The notes under the pieces are model-generated. The model saw only the letters and a program-made list of their open reading frames with translations, ran no database searches and was not told the origin of the DNA. Of a DNA stretch of 64,000 bases, positions 18,364 through 28,139 are shown piece by piece (position 1 is the first letter of the stretch; every line of letters begins with the position of its first letter). Origin of the DNA: Leptasterias polaris (taxonomy: Eukaryota > Echinodermata > Asteroidea > Forcipulatida > Asteriidae). Location: assembly GCA_037783415.1 (NCBI GenBank), contig JAZGTN010000150.1:1612001-1676000 (forward strand), written 5' to 3'. The position numbers and the translations under genes were made by a program.

Positions 18364-21360
18364 CTATGTTACATACTGGGAAATAAGGAACTTTTTATAA
18401 GATGTTTTAAACCTAGCCACAGAGGATGAGGCTTTGATAGACTGGTCAACCGAATTCCAAAGACGAGGACCATAGTAACGGAGAGTATTGGATGTGTATG
18501 ATGTGCGTGCGAATGGGACGTGCATGTTGTTTCTAGATCTAGTGTTGTGGTCATGAATGTCTTTATTATAGGTGAAGTAAGACGTGAAAAGGCGAGGGAG
18601 AAGGTTATTAGTGTATTTGTACATGAAGGTGCCTGTTTGAGATTTGTTAATATCAGAAAGTGTAAGGGTGTGTAATTTGATAAAAAGAGGTAATGTATGA
18701 TCACGTGGTTGTGAGAGTGTTGCCAGCCGGATGGCTCTTTTTTGAATGATCATAAGAGAGTGGAGTTTACTGGTGCTAGTGCGTGCCCAAACAATATTAC
18801 AGTAATTAAGATAAGGAAGAATGAGTGTGTTATAAAGAGAGACCATGGCAACAGAGGGTAGAAAGGAACGTAGCTTAGACATGATGCCAGTATTGCGGGA
18901 AGTAATTTTCGAGATGTGGGAAATGTGTTGAGTCCAAGAAAGTTTGTCATCAATGACAACGCCGAGGAATTTGGTTGAATGTACCCTTTCAATAGGAACA
19001 TGGTTGATGCTGATATTGGCGTCATTGATGGTAGACCTAGATTTGGAAAAGATCATATATTTTGTTTTTTGGGAGTTAAGAGAGAGTTTGTTTGTACTAA
19101 ACCAGGAGGAGACTTTCACTAGTTCATTGTTTAGTTCTTCAGCCAAAGTAGGCAAGTCAGAATGAGAAAAAAGAATAGTAGTGTCATCCGCAAAGAGAGT
19201 AAAAGACAATTTAGAAGAACAGTGGTGTAGATCGTTGACATAAATAAGAAAAAGGAGAGGACCGAGAATGGAACCCTGGGGAACGCCGTGGGTGATATCA
19301 TTCAAGGAAGAATCACTCTTTTTACATGTAGTGAACTGTTTCCGGTTGTTAAGGTAGTCTTCAAACCATGTAAGGGCGATACCTCGGATGCCATAATAGT
19401 GGAGTTTAGCTAGCATGATTTTATGGTCGATGGTATCAAAAGCTTTAGATAGGTCAATGAAGACACCAGCAGAAATCAAACCATCATTAAGTGAAGAGAT
19501 GAGAGAATCGGTGAGAAAAGTGAGAGCAAGATCTGTAGAATAGCTGCTGCGAAAACCAAACTGATGTTCAAACAAGAGGTTGAAATCAGATAAGAATTTA
19601 AAGAGACGTTTATAGACAAGACGTTCTAAGATTTTAGAGAAACAGGGAAGGACAGAGATAGGACGATAATTTGAGATTTCCTTGGAGCTGCCATTTTTGA
19701 ATACAGGAATCACTTTGGCAATTTTCAGTTGAAAAGAGACAGAACCAGTAGAAAGCGAAAGGTTGAAAATGTGAGCGAGGGGTGAAGATATAAGAGGAAG
19801 TACTGACTTGATAACTGAAGAATTAATGCCATCAAAGCCACAGCTAGAAACACTCTTAAGGCTTTTACCGACTTCAATAATTTCATTGGGACAAGTTGGC
19901 ATGAAGAAGAGGGAAGACGTATTACGATTGTGAAGATGATCAGAAAATTGACTAGCTGTGGAAGGAATCTTGCTTGAAAGGGAAGAACCGATGCTGGAAA
20001 AGTACTTGTTGAAAGAATCAGCGATATCTGATGGGTTTGAAGCAACATTATGACCGTCGATGATTTCATCAGGAAGCTCAACTATCTTGTTCTTGCCTAA
20101 GATGTTATTAATTTCTCTCCAGGTGCTCTTAGTGTTACCTTCGTTGGTGCTGAATTTGGAGGCATAGTGATCTTTTTTGGCTTTACGAATCAATGAAGTC
20201 AGGTGATTCCGAAACTGTTTATATCGGAGTTCGTTGGCTTTAGTGGGGTTGCGGAGGAACCGTTTATACAGGTTATTCTTGTGGTTACAAGAACTGATGA
20301 GATCTGGAGACATCCACGGATAATTGTTTCTAGATTTAGACACAGTTTTAGAAATGAAAGGAAAATGTAGGTTGTAAAGATCAGTGAAGACAGTAAGAAA
20401 AGTATTGTACGCTGATTCAGAGTCCTCCCTTTGATAAACGTTACTCCAGTTCGTACGGCTTAGATCTTCAGTAAAGGCTTGAAGAGTGGTGCTTGTGATG
20501 TTCCTTTTGACGAATGTCTTTTTAGAGGTCTGTTGATGTTGAAAACAATAAGGAGTAATCTGGAAAAGAGGCAAATGATCAGAAATATCAGCAAAGAGAA
20601 TACCAGGAATGACATGGTTTTCATTGTTAGTAAGAATATTGTCAATAAGTGTTGCGGATTGTGGTGTGATGCGAGTTGGTTTGTCGATCAAGGAGCGGAG
20701 ACCATGAGAATAAATTGTATTGACAAAATCCTCTGTGAGCTGGTGGTTAGAATAGTCAATCAAGTTCAAGTTAAAATCTCCCATTATGTAACACAGTTTC
20801 TTTTCACTATTAATAAGACTAAGACAAGCATCAAATGAATTATTGAAGTTGTCAATACAGGTATTGGGAGCTCTGTAAACATTTCCAACAATGATATTAC
20901 TTGCATGATCACGCTCGATCTCAATGAAGACAGATTCATAGTCAGAACAGGAAGTCATGAGATCCTCTCTTGTATGATATTTAAGAGAGTCACTGATGAA
21001 CATGGCTGCTCCTCCTCCAAGTTTGTTTTGACGAGAAGAATGAACAAGATGGTAATTGTCTTTGTGAACATATGGAGGAGGAGCCCCTTTAAACCATGTT
21101 TCTGTAAAAGCGTAGATGGAGAAAAAGTGGTTAATAGAACACAAGTAATGTTCAATGTCATGGAAATGCTTACAGAGACTCCTAGCATTCATATAAAACA
21201 CGGAAAAATCATGTGAAGATAGGTTGAGCTGAAGATTATTAAATTCGTTGCTATCAAGGTAAGGGCAGGCAGAATCATTTACATTCACATCGTCTTCAAT
21301 ATCATATTCAAACATCTCCAGTAAGGCAACAAAAAACAGATGACGTATAAAGACACACAC
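18364..21360 (-). CDS. LINE ORF2: AP-type endonuclease plus reverse transcriptase, 998 aa
   Basis: This protein would nick target DNA and copy the LINE RNA at the nick. The endonuclease (about residues 50-270) shows the expected active-site blocks: MNARSL near 57, FTETW near 85-89, MGDFNLN near 193-199 and SDHLPL near 260-265. The reverse transcriptase (about 550-800) shows YRPISVLPCFSKILERL, FIDLSKAFDTIDH, HGVPQGSILGPLLFLIYVND and the catalytic FADD at about 723-726, then the STKFLGVVID thumb motif. A C-terminal LINE tail follows. There is no in-frame stop across 2997 bp and every catalytic residue I can check is present, so this copy is young and may be active. The first ATG is taken as the start; a later Met (residue 16) is also possible. 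The CR1/L2/Jockey-type placement is an inference from motif style. Confidence 0.95.
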   Translation of the reverse strand: MCVFIRHLFFVALLEMFEYDIEDDVNVNDSACPYLDSNEFNNLQLNLSSHDFSVFYMNARSLCKHFHDIEHYLCSINHFFSIYAFTETWFKGAPPPYVHKDNYHLVHSSRQNKLGGGAAMFISDSLKYHTREDLMTSCSDYESVFIEIERDHASNIIVGNVYRAPNTCIDNFNNSFDACLSLINSEKKLCYIMGDFNLNLIDYSNHQLTEDFVNTIYSHGLRSLIDKPTRITPQSATLIDNILTNNENHVIPGILFADISDHLPLFQITPYCFQHQQTSKKTFVKRNITSTTLQAFTEDLSRTNWSNVYQREDSESAYNTFLTVFTDLYNLHFPFISKTVSKSRNNYPWMSPDLISSCNHKNNLYKRFLRNPTKANELRYKQFRNHLTSLIRKAKKDHYASKFSTNEGNTKSTWREINNILGKNKIVELPDEIIDGHNVASNPSDIADSFNKYFSSIGSSLSSKIPSTASQFSDHLHNRNTSSLFFMPTCPNEIIEVGKSLKSVSSCGFDGINSSVIKSVLPLISSPLAHIFNLSLSTGSVSFQLKIAKVIPVFKNGSSKEISNYRPISVLPCFSKILERLVYKRLFKFLSDFNLLFEHQFGFRSSYSTDLALTFLTDSLISSLNDGLISAGVFIDLSKAFDTIDHKIMLAKLHYYGIRGIALTWFEDYLNNRKQFTTCKKSDSSLNDITHGVPQGSILGPLLFLIYVNDLHHCSSKLSFTLFADDTTILFSHSDLPTLAEELNNELVKVSSWFSTNKLSLNSQKTKYMIFSKSRSTINDANISINHVPIERVHSTKFLGVVIDDKLSWTQHISHISKITSRNTGIMSKLRSFLPSVAMVSLYNTLILPYLNYCNIVWARTSTSKLHSLMIIQKRAIRLATLSQPRDHTLPLFIKLHTLTLSDINKSQTGTFMYKYTNNLLPRLFTSYFTYNKDIHDHNTRSRNNMHVPFARTSYTSNTLRYYGPRLWNSVDQSIKASSSVARFKTSYKKFLISQYVT

Positions 21361-21400
21361 ACAAAAAACAAAAAACTTTACAAAAGAACTAGTAACAAAA

Positions 21401-21884
21401 TCAAATAGGAACTACTTACAAAAAAGTCAATGGATAACAGAAAAAAAAAAATAAAGCAACAAGAATAATCTAAGTACTCTAATCAATACCAACATGTAGT
21501 GTGGTGACTGTCCTTACTCAAATAAACATAGTGCTTGTTGAATACAATCCCAGAATTGAAAATAGATTTAGTCCCATGAAAATAGGTCTAAATAGAAAAA
21601 GAAAACAATTATGGACAATTGAGGGCGCGCTAAAAAAGTCATAAGGTCAGTGCAGGACTTGTTACGCCAAAGTAAAATGAGAGAAATTCATCCGCGGAGC
21701 CTCATTAATGTAAACCCACAACTTTTTCTTTGTTTAACCACTGTGAAGGTCGTCACTTTAATAAAATGAAGAATATGATCAAATAACGTACCCCTGTTGT
21801 TTTTGACCTGCAACGTAAAGAATTAAGGGGTAAACTAGCCCTCCTAAAATGACCCTATTTTACTAAAAGGTGTAGAGTCAATTT
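21401..21884. other. No gene seen; LINE 5' flank
   Basis: This may include LINE 5' untranslated sequence. There is no open frame of note and no repeat pair. Confidence 0.4.
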
Positions 21885-23660
21885 ACAATAGATGAGACCT
21901 TGCCAGTTTTGGATAGTTGGCGCACCAAGTAATCGCGGAAATTCGGCATTTAAAAATGGGTCGGAAATTGAAAAATATTGACAGGCTATTACCTCTGAGA
22001 AAACTCCATATTTGGAACCAAAATTAAAGTGTGTTTTGACGGTGCAGGTCGATGGAGTAGGACACCCCGGACAAGGTTTCTGTGTGGTAAAATCCTCAAA
22101 TCTCAATACTTTTTTTATTACGAATATTCTTCCGAAACGTCTCAAAACATGACGTCATCAATATGGCAGAAAAACATCAATTGCTCCCCGAAAACCAAAA
22201 GCAAGCGGGGTCGAAAATGTTACCGACATTAATTTGGATAGTTGGCGCACCAAGTAATCGCGGAAATTCGACATTTAAAAATGGGTCGGAAATTGAAAAC
22301 TCCATATTTGAAATTGAAAACTCCATATTTGGAACCAAAATTAAAGTGTGTTTTGACGGTGCAGGTCGATGGAGTAGGACACCCCGGACAAGGTTTCTGT
22401 GTGGTAAAATCCTCAAATCTCAATACTTTTTTTATTACGAATATTCTTCCGAAACGTCTCAAAACATGACGTCATCAACATGGCAGAAAAACATCAATTG
22501 CTCCCCGAAAACCAAAAGCAAGCGGGGTCGAAAATGTTACCGACCTTAATTTGGATAGTTGGCGCACCAAGTAATCGCGGAAATTCGGCATTTAAAAATG
22601 GGTCGGAAATTGAAAAATATTGACAGGCTATTACCTCTGAGAAAACTCCATATTTGGAACCAAAATTAAAGTGTGTTTTGACGGTGCAGGTCGATGGAGT
22701 AGGACACCCCGGACAAGGTTTCTGTGTGGTAAAATCCTCAAATCTCAATACTTTTTTTATTACGAATATTCTTCCGAAACGTCTCAAAACATGACGTCAT
22801 CAACATGGCAGAAAAACATCAATTGCTCCCCGAAAACCAAAAGCAAGCGGGGTCGAAAATGTTATCGACATTAATTTGGATAGTTGGCGCACCAAGTAAT
22901 CGCGGAAATTCGGCATTTAAAAATGGGTCGGAAATTGAAAAATATTGACAGGCTATTTATTACCTCTGAGAAAACTCCATATTTGGAACCAAAATTAAAG
23001 TGTGTTTTGACGGTGCAGGTCGATGGAGTAGGACACCCCGGACAAGGTTTCTGTGTGGTAAAATCCTCAAATCTCAATACTTTTTTATTACGAATATTCT
23101 TCCGAAACGTCTCAAAACATGACGTCATCAACATGGCAGAAAAACATCAATTGCTCCCAGAAAACCAAAAGCAAGCGGGGTCGAAAATGTTACCGACCTT
23201 AATTTGGATAGTTGGCGCACCAAGTAATCGCGGAAATTCGGCATTTAAAAATGGGTCGGAAATTGAAAAATATTGACAGGCTATTTATTACCTCTGAGAA
23301 AACTCCATATTTGGAACAAAAATTAAAGTGTGTTTTGACGGTCCAGGCCGATGGAGTAGAACACCCCGGACAAGGTTTCTGTGTGGTAAAATCCTCAAAT
23401 CTCAATACTTTTTTTATTACGAATATTCTTCCGAAACGTCTCAAAACATGACGTCATCAACATGGCAGAAAAACATCAATTGCTCCCAGAAAACCAAAAG
23501 CAAGCGGGGTCGAAAATGTTACCGACCTTAATTTGGATAGTTGGCGCACCAAGTAATCGCGGAAATTCGGCATTTAAAAATGGGTCGGAAATTGAAAAAT
23601 ATTGACAGGCTCTGAGAAAACTCCATATTTGGAACAAAAATTAAAGTGTGTTTTGACGGT
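21885..23660. repeat. Satellite of ~325-bp monomers, about 5.4 copies
   Basis: The landmark GGATAGTTGGCGCACCAAGT occurs at 21911, 22236, 22553, 22878, 23206 and 23535 (spacings 325, 317, 325, 328, 329 bp). Units are nearly identical, with a rearranged stretch in the second (22281-22340) and a TATT insertion in the fourth and fifth. Each complete unit has one TGACGTCA palindrome (22150, 22467, 22792, 23120, 23449). The last unit is cut at about 23660, where the text switches to ATGGTTTTCGAACC. Short open frames on both strands repeat from unit to unit and are not genes. Confidence 0.95.
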
Positions 23661-23813
23661 ATGGTTTTCGAACCTAAACTTTGGGACTGGTGCTCGATCC
23701 AGGTATAAATTAACGTTGAAACGCAATTTTGTGTACCTAATTACGAGAGCTGATGCCTTCTCATAGAGCAAGTTGTAATGTGAACAAAATTCACATTATA
23801 GAAATAAACATAT
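23661..23813. repeat. Diverged repeat related to 15150-15270
   Basis: GGTGCTCGATCC, then ACCTAATTA, then TTCTCATAGAGCAAGTTGT parallels GGTGCTCGATCC, ACGTAATTA, TTCTCAATGAGCAAGTTGT near 15172-15270. In both places a hairpin-type sequence follows directly (AATGTGAA/TTCACATT here, the 57-bp hairpin there). Confidence 0.55.
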
Positions 23814-24180
23814 CAATAAGCCATTTGCGAGTTACATTTGAATAATGTCTGGTACAATGACTTGTTTAGTCACAAGTTACCGCTTAAATTTGAATTCCTC
23901 AGACTATCGAGACAGTTGCTATGTCACATGATTAGGGGCAAGCTTTTGTATAGCAACCTCCAGATGAGCAAACCCTGGTACCATTGTGCCATACACATCC
24001 ATTCAGAATTGTGTATGGGTGTTCACCGTCTCTTACGTAACTAAGCAAAAGCTTGCCCCTAATCATGTGACATAGCAACTGTCTCGATAGTCTGAGGAAT
24101 TCAAATTTAAGCGGTAACTTGTGACTAAACAAGTCATTGTACCAGACATTATTCAAATGTAACTCGCAAATGGCTTATTG
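23814..24180. repeat. Large palindrome: 135-bp arms, 97-bp spacer
   Basis: The left arm 23814-23948 (CAATAAGCCATTTGCGAGTT ...) and the right arm 24046-24180 are inverted copies with no mismatch that I could find. Both strands therefore encode the same spurious short frame. The spacer contains a smaller hairpin (CCATACACA ... TGTGTATGG). The right arm ends exactly where the palindrome-ended element copy 3 begins. A transcript across it would fold into long double-stranded RNA. Confidence 0.9.
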
Positions 24181-24992
24181 TAATGTGCACTGTATGACCT
24201 CCGGGGAGGGTGCATCAAGTCTGCGTCATGACTCTCAAAAAAATGACAGCGGGTACGTCAAAATCCAATAGTGGTCAGTCAAAAAATCTTTGAGCGGTGG
24301 TCGAGGTACGTCATGAATGGTCCGTTGATGTACATATTTCCACATGGTGGAAAAACAAATAATGCGCTTACCCCTCCCCGCCTGTGTAAAATGATGTTGG
24401 TATTTGTTACATTTATGTTGCTTGAGGGTCGGGAATTTACTGCCCGAAAGTCAACGATCAGCACAACCAGCTCAGAAAAAACAAGCCACATGCATGTAAT
24501 TCGTGGCTCGGCGGTTTTGTCAACCCCGGCCCCGTGGTATATTATATCTCTCACGATAGAGCAGTATCACTCGTTCCCGCTCCCCGCAAATATATGGCGT
24601 TTGATAGCTAGTGCGTTGGGAACTGCACGTCTCGAAAATCAAGTGGTACAACCTCGCCTCGTGCATACACTTGCAATGTTTTTTCAGCATGTATGCCAAA
24701 AAGCGCTGCCGGGAAACTCATACATACAGTGTATAAGGTTGAAATATTTGGTATTCACTGCGTGTGCGTCGTTTGCAAGTGATTTTATGTGCGCCGGTAT
24801 GTCCGTCTGTGGTGCGTCATTTTCCGCGATAGTTGAGTCAACAAATCGTTAGGAAGACCGTACAAACCTGCAAAAAGTATGTCAATTTTTTGACTCGGGG
24901 TTGGTCTTTGGGTGGACACGCAAATCCGACTCACATGGACAGTGACGCACCCTCCCCGGGGTCATATAGTGCGCATTACAATTGAAAGGTAA
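24176..24992. mobile_element. Palindrome-ended element, copy 3 (diverged, shorter)
   Basis: The ends ATTGTAATGTGCACTGTATG (left) and the complement of GTGCGCATTACAATTGAAAGG (right) enclose CCGGGGAGGGTGC motifs. They correspond to the termini of the copy at 6485-8096. Internal stretches match it too: the GCTCGAGGGTCGGGAATTTA-like region near 24420, with its GGCGGGGAGG neighbour, and the stretch around GCTAGTGCGTTGGGAACTGC at 24607. A 193-codon frame (24271-24852) overlaps both termini. Confidence 0.75.
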
Positions 24993-25012
24993 CATACCTG
25001 TGTGTACACACA

Positions 25013-25250
25013 TGCACAGTGGAAGTTGTACCTAGGTATGCAGGGCTCAAAATTAACACTGGATCCCACAGGTCCGAGGCCAGTGTTTTTAGTGTTGGGC
25101 CAGCAAACATTAGACTGGAAAAGTCCAGTGGTCTTGTATTTTTGAAAAATAGGCTCATACCTCACCTCAATTTTAATTGTAAACCTTATGTTCAACTATT
25201 GGCTTTGAGTCTGTTAATTATCTTTCAATTCTGCTGAGTAAGATTGAAAG
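25013..25250. repeat. Dispersed repeat, related to 33330-33560
   Basis: AAATTAACACTGGATCCCAC, GGCCAGTGTTTTTAGTG and GGAAAAGTCCAGTGGTCTTG parallel GAAATTTACGGCCAGTGAAT and GGAAAAGTCCTGCAGTCTTG at 33340-33415. This is an old, diverged dispersed repeat with no protein. Confidence 0.5.
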
Positions 25251-25573
25251 TTTCACCCAAAGACAAATGAGATCTTCTCTCAGTGCTTGTTCAAAAATAA
25301 AAAGTTTACTTGTTACACTGTGACTGTGTAGATAGATATTTTTCCCATTTTAGTTTTGGTCCAGTAAAATTTTTGAGCTAAAGCACTGGGTATGTTGTCA
25401 GGTAAGTGCGCCCGATGAGTAATAAGTAACCGACTTCACTCCGGTGGCTCAAATTGCAAGCTTAAAGAGTAATCAGGAGGAAGTCGCACAATTATTGTTT
25501 AAAATATATTTTCAAAAGGTTATTTGTTTAAACATTCAAAACACCCACGCCAGGGCAAGCTAAGTCCCCTAAG
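25251..25573. other. No gene seen
   Basis: This is AT-rich spacer. It contains GTGCGCCCGATGAGTAATAA but no paired repeat or exon. Confidence 0.4.
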
Positions 25574-25576
25574 AGG

Positions 25577-26388
25577 TAGGTGAACCATGGAGGACGGAAA
25601 CACAAGGAGTTTGAACGGCCCGCCAACCCCCCCCCCCCCCGCCCCCCCACAGCGTAATTAACGCCCAATTATCGATCCTAGCTGTTCAGTGAAAAAGGCA
25701 TGGAGGCCTCCCGGGCGCGAGCGCTGCGCGTCAGATTTACGCGCGAGATAATATCTCTTTGTGCACAAACAGGGTCTGTTACCGCTTCGGACTGCACAGT
25801 GGAGAAATGACTCGTTCGTGCTGTTTAATAGTTCCGAACAAACGAACGAAACAGTATTCGCATGCGCAGTAGCTCCATGCCGCACGTATAGGTCATCCTA
25901 ATTGTCCGTTCGATGCGCTTTGGAATTCTGATTCTGCCGACGTTTCCTTCATTAAAATCCGACTTTCAGAAGGTAGTTACGTTGATAATTGATATATGAA
26001 TGGAAATATACTTGAATATTTCTGAGATTTTGATAACTTTGGCCGAGTTTGGCTGATTAAAAATTACGGTGTTTGCTCAGTGAACCCTTTATCTACGCAT
26101 TCGTGCAGACATTTACGTGGAGCGTCGTGGAGCATTTTTAGGGGGGACGAATGAAAAATCTGCCTTTTTCAAAAACATCGTACTATTTTGATATGAATGA
26201 TCGTGCCACCCTTCCAAGTCTTTTAATCTTGGCTCCATACTGCGCAAGCGCACACAGAGAGGCGGCGTGTCGCGTGCGGTTAGGAAGTGCGTTACAACTG
26301 CGCGTTTATCTGTGGCGGTACCAGACCTTGGACGTTTGATCTCCTGTTCGTTGTAACTCCTTGTGTTTCCTTCCTCCATGGGTGAACA
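25577..26388. mobile_element. Inverted-repeat element with GGAAACACAAGGAGTT ends
   Basis: CCATGGAGGACGGAAACACA then AGGAGTTTGAACGG (25585-25617) is mirrored at about 26350-26385 with a few differences. The interior has a C run (25628-25640, 25642-25648) and a CpG-rich stretch at 25690-25920. No transposase is visible. Its right end lies about 10 bp from the target duplication of the next hAT-like element. Confidence 0.55.
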
Positions 26389-26398
26389 CATTCAGCTG

Positions 26399-26406
26399 GT
26401 TTAAAC
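26399..26406. repeat. Target-site duplication GTTTAAAC, left copy
   Basis: This 8-bp palindrome is repeated at 27326-27333. Confidence 0.8.
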
Positions 26407-27325
26407 CAGTGTTGTAGTCGAGTCACCTGTGTCGAGTCCGAGTCCGAGTCTCAAGTCACTTGGGTCGAGTCCGAGTCCGAGTCCCGAGTCACTTGGTCCA
26501 AGGGGGAGTCCGAGTCACGAGTCACTTGGTCCGAGTCCGAGTCCGAGTCACGAGTCACGAGTCACTTGTTTAAATATTGATTGCAAACCAAATGTCGTAA
26601 AATAAGAATTGGAAATGACAAAATAAAACACATTTATTTTAAACAAAGTCCTGTTAAAGTTTGTTGTTAAAGTTGGTATAACCAAAATAAAACAATATGG
26701 GACGGAACGGCAGATGCCATGATTTAAAAAAATGTTGTACTACTTTTTACTAGTGACGTGACCAAACTTGACGTCGTGTTTGTGTGTCGACCATGTGTAG
26801 AAACTGGTGCAAACAACACACAGCCATCACAGTGCAATATGCAGGCTGTGTTTTACAGGTACCAGACATGCCATTTCCCTGGCATCAAGCACAAGCAGTG
26901 GCTATGGTGTTAACGTTGACAGAATACCAGCATAATACTGCTGGTGTCGTGCATCCCAGTGTTATTATGCGTACTGAACATACGAATCGAACATACACGC
27001 GCTGTACTTAGATGGCCATCTACACAATAATCACGAACACTATTACTTGCAACACCATACGACAGTACTTATTTATTGTGCTAGACGTTGTGCACTCCGG
27101 GAATGACGATCGGATCGTCGGAATTGTTTTTAATATTTAAAAAAGGTATTGTTTGTAAAAAATACGTGACTCGAGTCACGAGTCCTCGGGGACAAGTCCG
27201 AGTCATGATAGTCGAGTCCGAGTCCGAGTCTTTTGCAGACGTGACTCGAGTCAAGTCCGAGTCACCGAAAATGTGACTCGAGACGGACTCGAGTCCGAGT
27301 CCTGGACTCGAGTCATACAACACTG
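26407..27325. mobile_element. hAT-like MITE A (919 bp)
   Basis: The termini CAGTGTTGTA...TACAACACTG are flanked by the 8-bp duplication GTTTAAAC. An 8-bp duplication with CA..TG ends is the signature of hAT elements. Subterminal regions consist of tandem GAGTC(C/A)GAGTC units on both sides, while the ~600-bp core is unrelated. No transposase frame is present, so it is non-autonomous. Confidence 0.85.
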
Positions 27326-27333
27326 GTTTAAAC
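27326..27333. repeat. Target-site duplication GTTTAAAC, right copy
   Basis: This is an exact repeat of 26399-26406. Confidence 0.8.
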
Positions 27334-28131
27334 CGCCGACCCGCCTGTAGGGAAAGTGCTTCTTATTTTGTATCGCTTAGCTTCACAAAAAATGTGCCCT
27401 GACATGTGGCCAAGGATTCAGCTTGGCCACACAATTGGGGGCTAGCGCTAGTGCAGTTGTACAGTAGTGTGGCAGCATTACCAGGAGGAAAATTTCAGCG
27501 TCGGCCATATTGTTAACGGAAGGCGAGGATTCTGGAAAAACGGTGAGAATTTATCATTTTTACCTTTTTGAGGAAGCTGAAACTTGACTCACATATTCTT
27601 TGTGTCCTGAACTTTACGCCTGCTTTATTCAGAATTGTAAATGTTATCCTTGGATGACATTAATATTGTGAAAATGAAATGGACGCATTCGTTGCGACAG
27701 CCTAAACTGACAGCTTGTGAACCGCTTGAGAATGCTTATGCGCATGCGCGTTTTGTAGTATACTACGCATATCGCGCATGCGCACATGAGCCTCAACAGT
27801 CAATTGGTACACGATGGTCACATCGCTAGTGCACAACTCGGACTTATTTTCGGAAATAATGTCATCCATGGATGTATTTATTAGTTGTGAACTCATCAAA
27901 AGTGTAGTTATGGACACCAAGAATATATGAATGGAGTTTCAGCTTCTCAAATCAGGTAAAAATATGAAAAATTTGTACCTAAAATTGTGTTCGTATTGTA
28001 CAGGATCTTTATACCCAGGACGTCAGTGCAGTGGCACTGACTGACGTCCTACCAGGGCTAGAGTGAGCAGTGAGTGAGATACTAGATACAAACCCGTCAT
28101 GGCGGCCGCACAGTTCAGTGAGTGACAGTCG
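27334..28131. other. Spacer between the two hAT-like elements; two small hairpins
   Basis: TGTGGCCAAG/CTTGGCCACA (27405-27431) and AGGACGTCAGT/ACTGACGTCCT (28017-28050) are perfect short inverted repeats. CGGCCATATTG ... GGAAAAACGGTGAGAA near 27500-27545 resembles an exon with a donor, without further support. ATGGCGGCCGC at 28098 repeats a motif seen at 9361. Confidence 0.4.
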
Positions 28132-28139
28132 GTGTGTAG
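28132..28139. repeat. Target-site duplication GTGTGTAG, left copy
   Basis: This 8-bp repeat recurs at 29444-29451. Confidence 0.85.

Larger units (their letters stand above)
18024..21400 (-). mobile_element. LINE (CR1/L2/Jockey-type non-LTR retrotransposon)
   Basis: The element is on the - strand. Its 3' end is marked by an AATAAATGTGAATTGAATTG tail, i.e. a short (ATTGA)n repeat at about 18027-18051 in place of poly(A), as in CR1/L2-type LINEs. The 3' untranslated part (18052-18363) includes an ACAG microsatellite (about 18264-18293). The coding frame spans 18364-21360. The 5' limit is not visible; no ORF1 follows upstream before the satellite at 21.9 kb, so the copy is 5'-truncated or of a one-frame type. 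No target duplication could be fixed. Confidence 0.85.

Noticed and set aside
18364..21360. Host reverse transcriptase or viral polymerase
   Set aside because: The endonuclease followed by RT, the VPQGSILGPLLF block and the short-repeat tail identify a non-LTR retrotransposon.
21855..23531. Several 65-130 codon frames in the satellite
   Set aside because: Each recurs in every monomer on both strands and ends at unit boundaries. They follow the satellite.
23838..24156. Two frames with identical starts on opposite strands
   Set aside because: Direct consequence of the 135-bp palindrome arms.
24271..24852. 193-codon frame
   Set aside because: It runs through both terminal repeats of a mobile element and matches no known domain. 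Partial similarity to a frame in copy 2 is noted as a finding, but it is not annotated as a gene.
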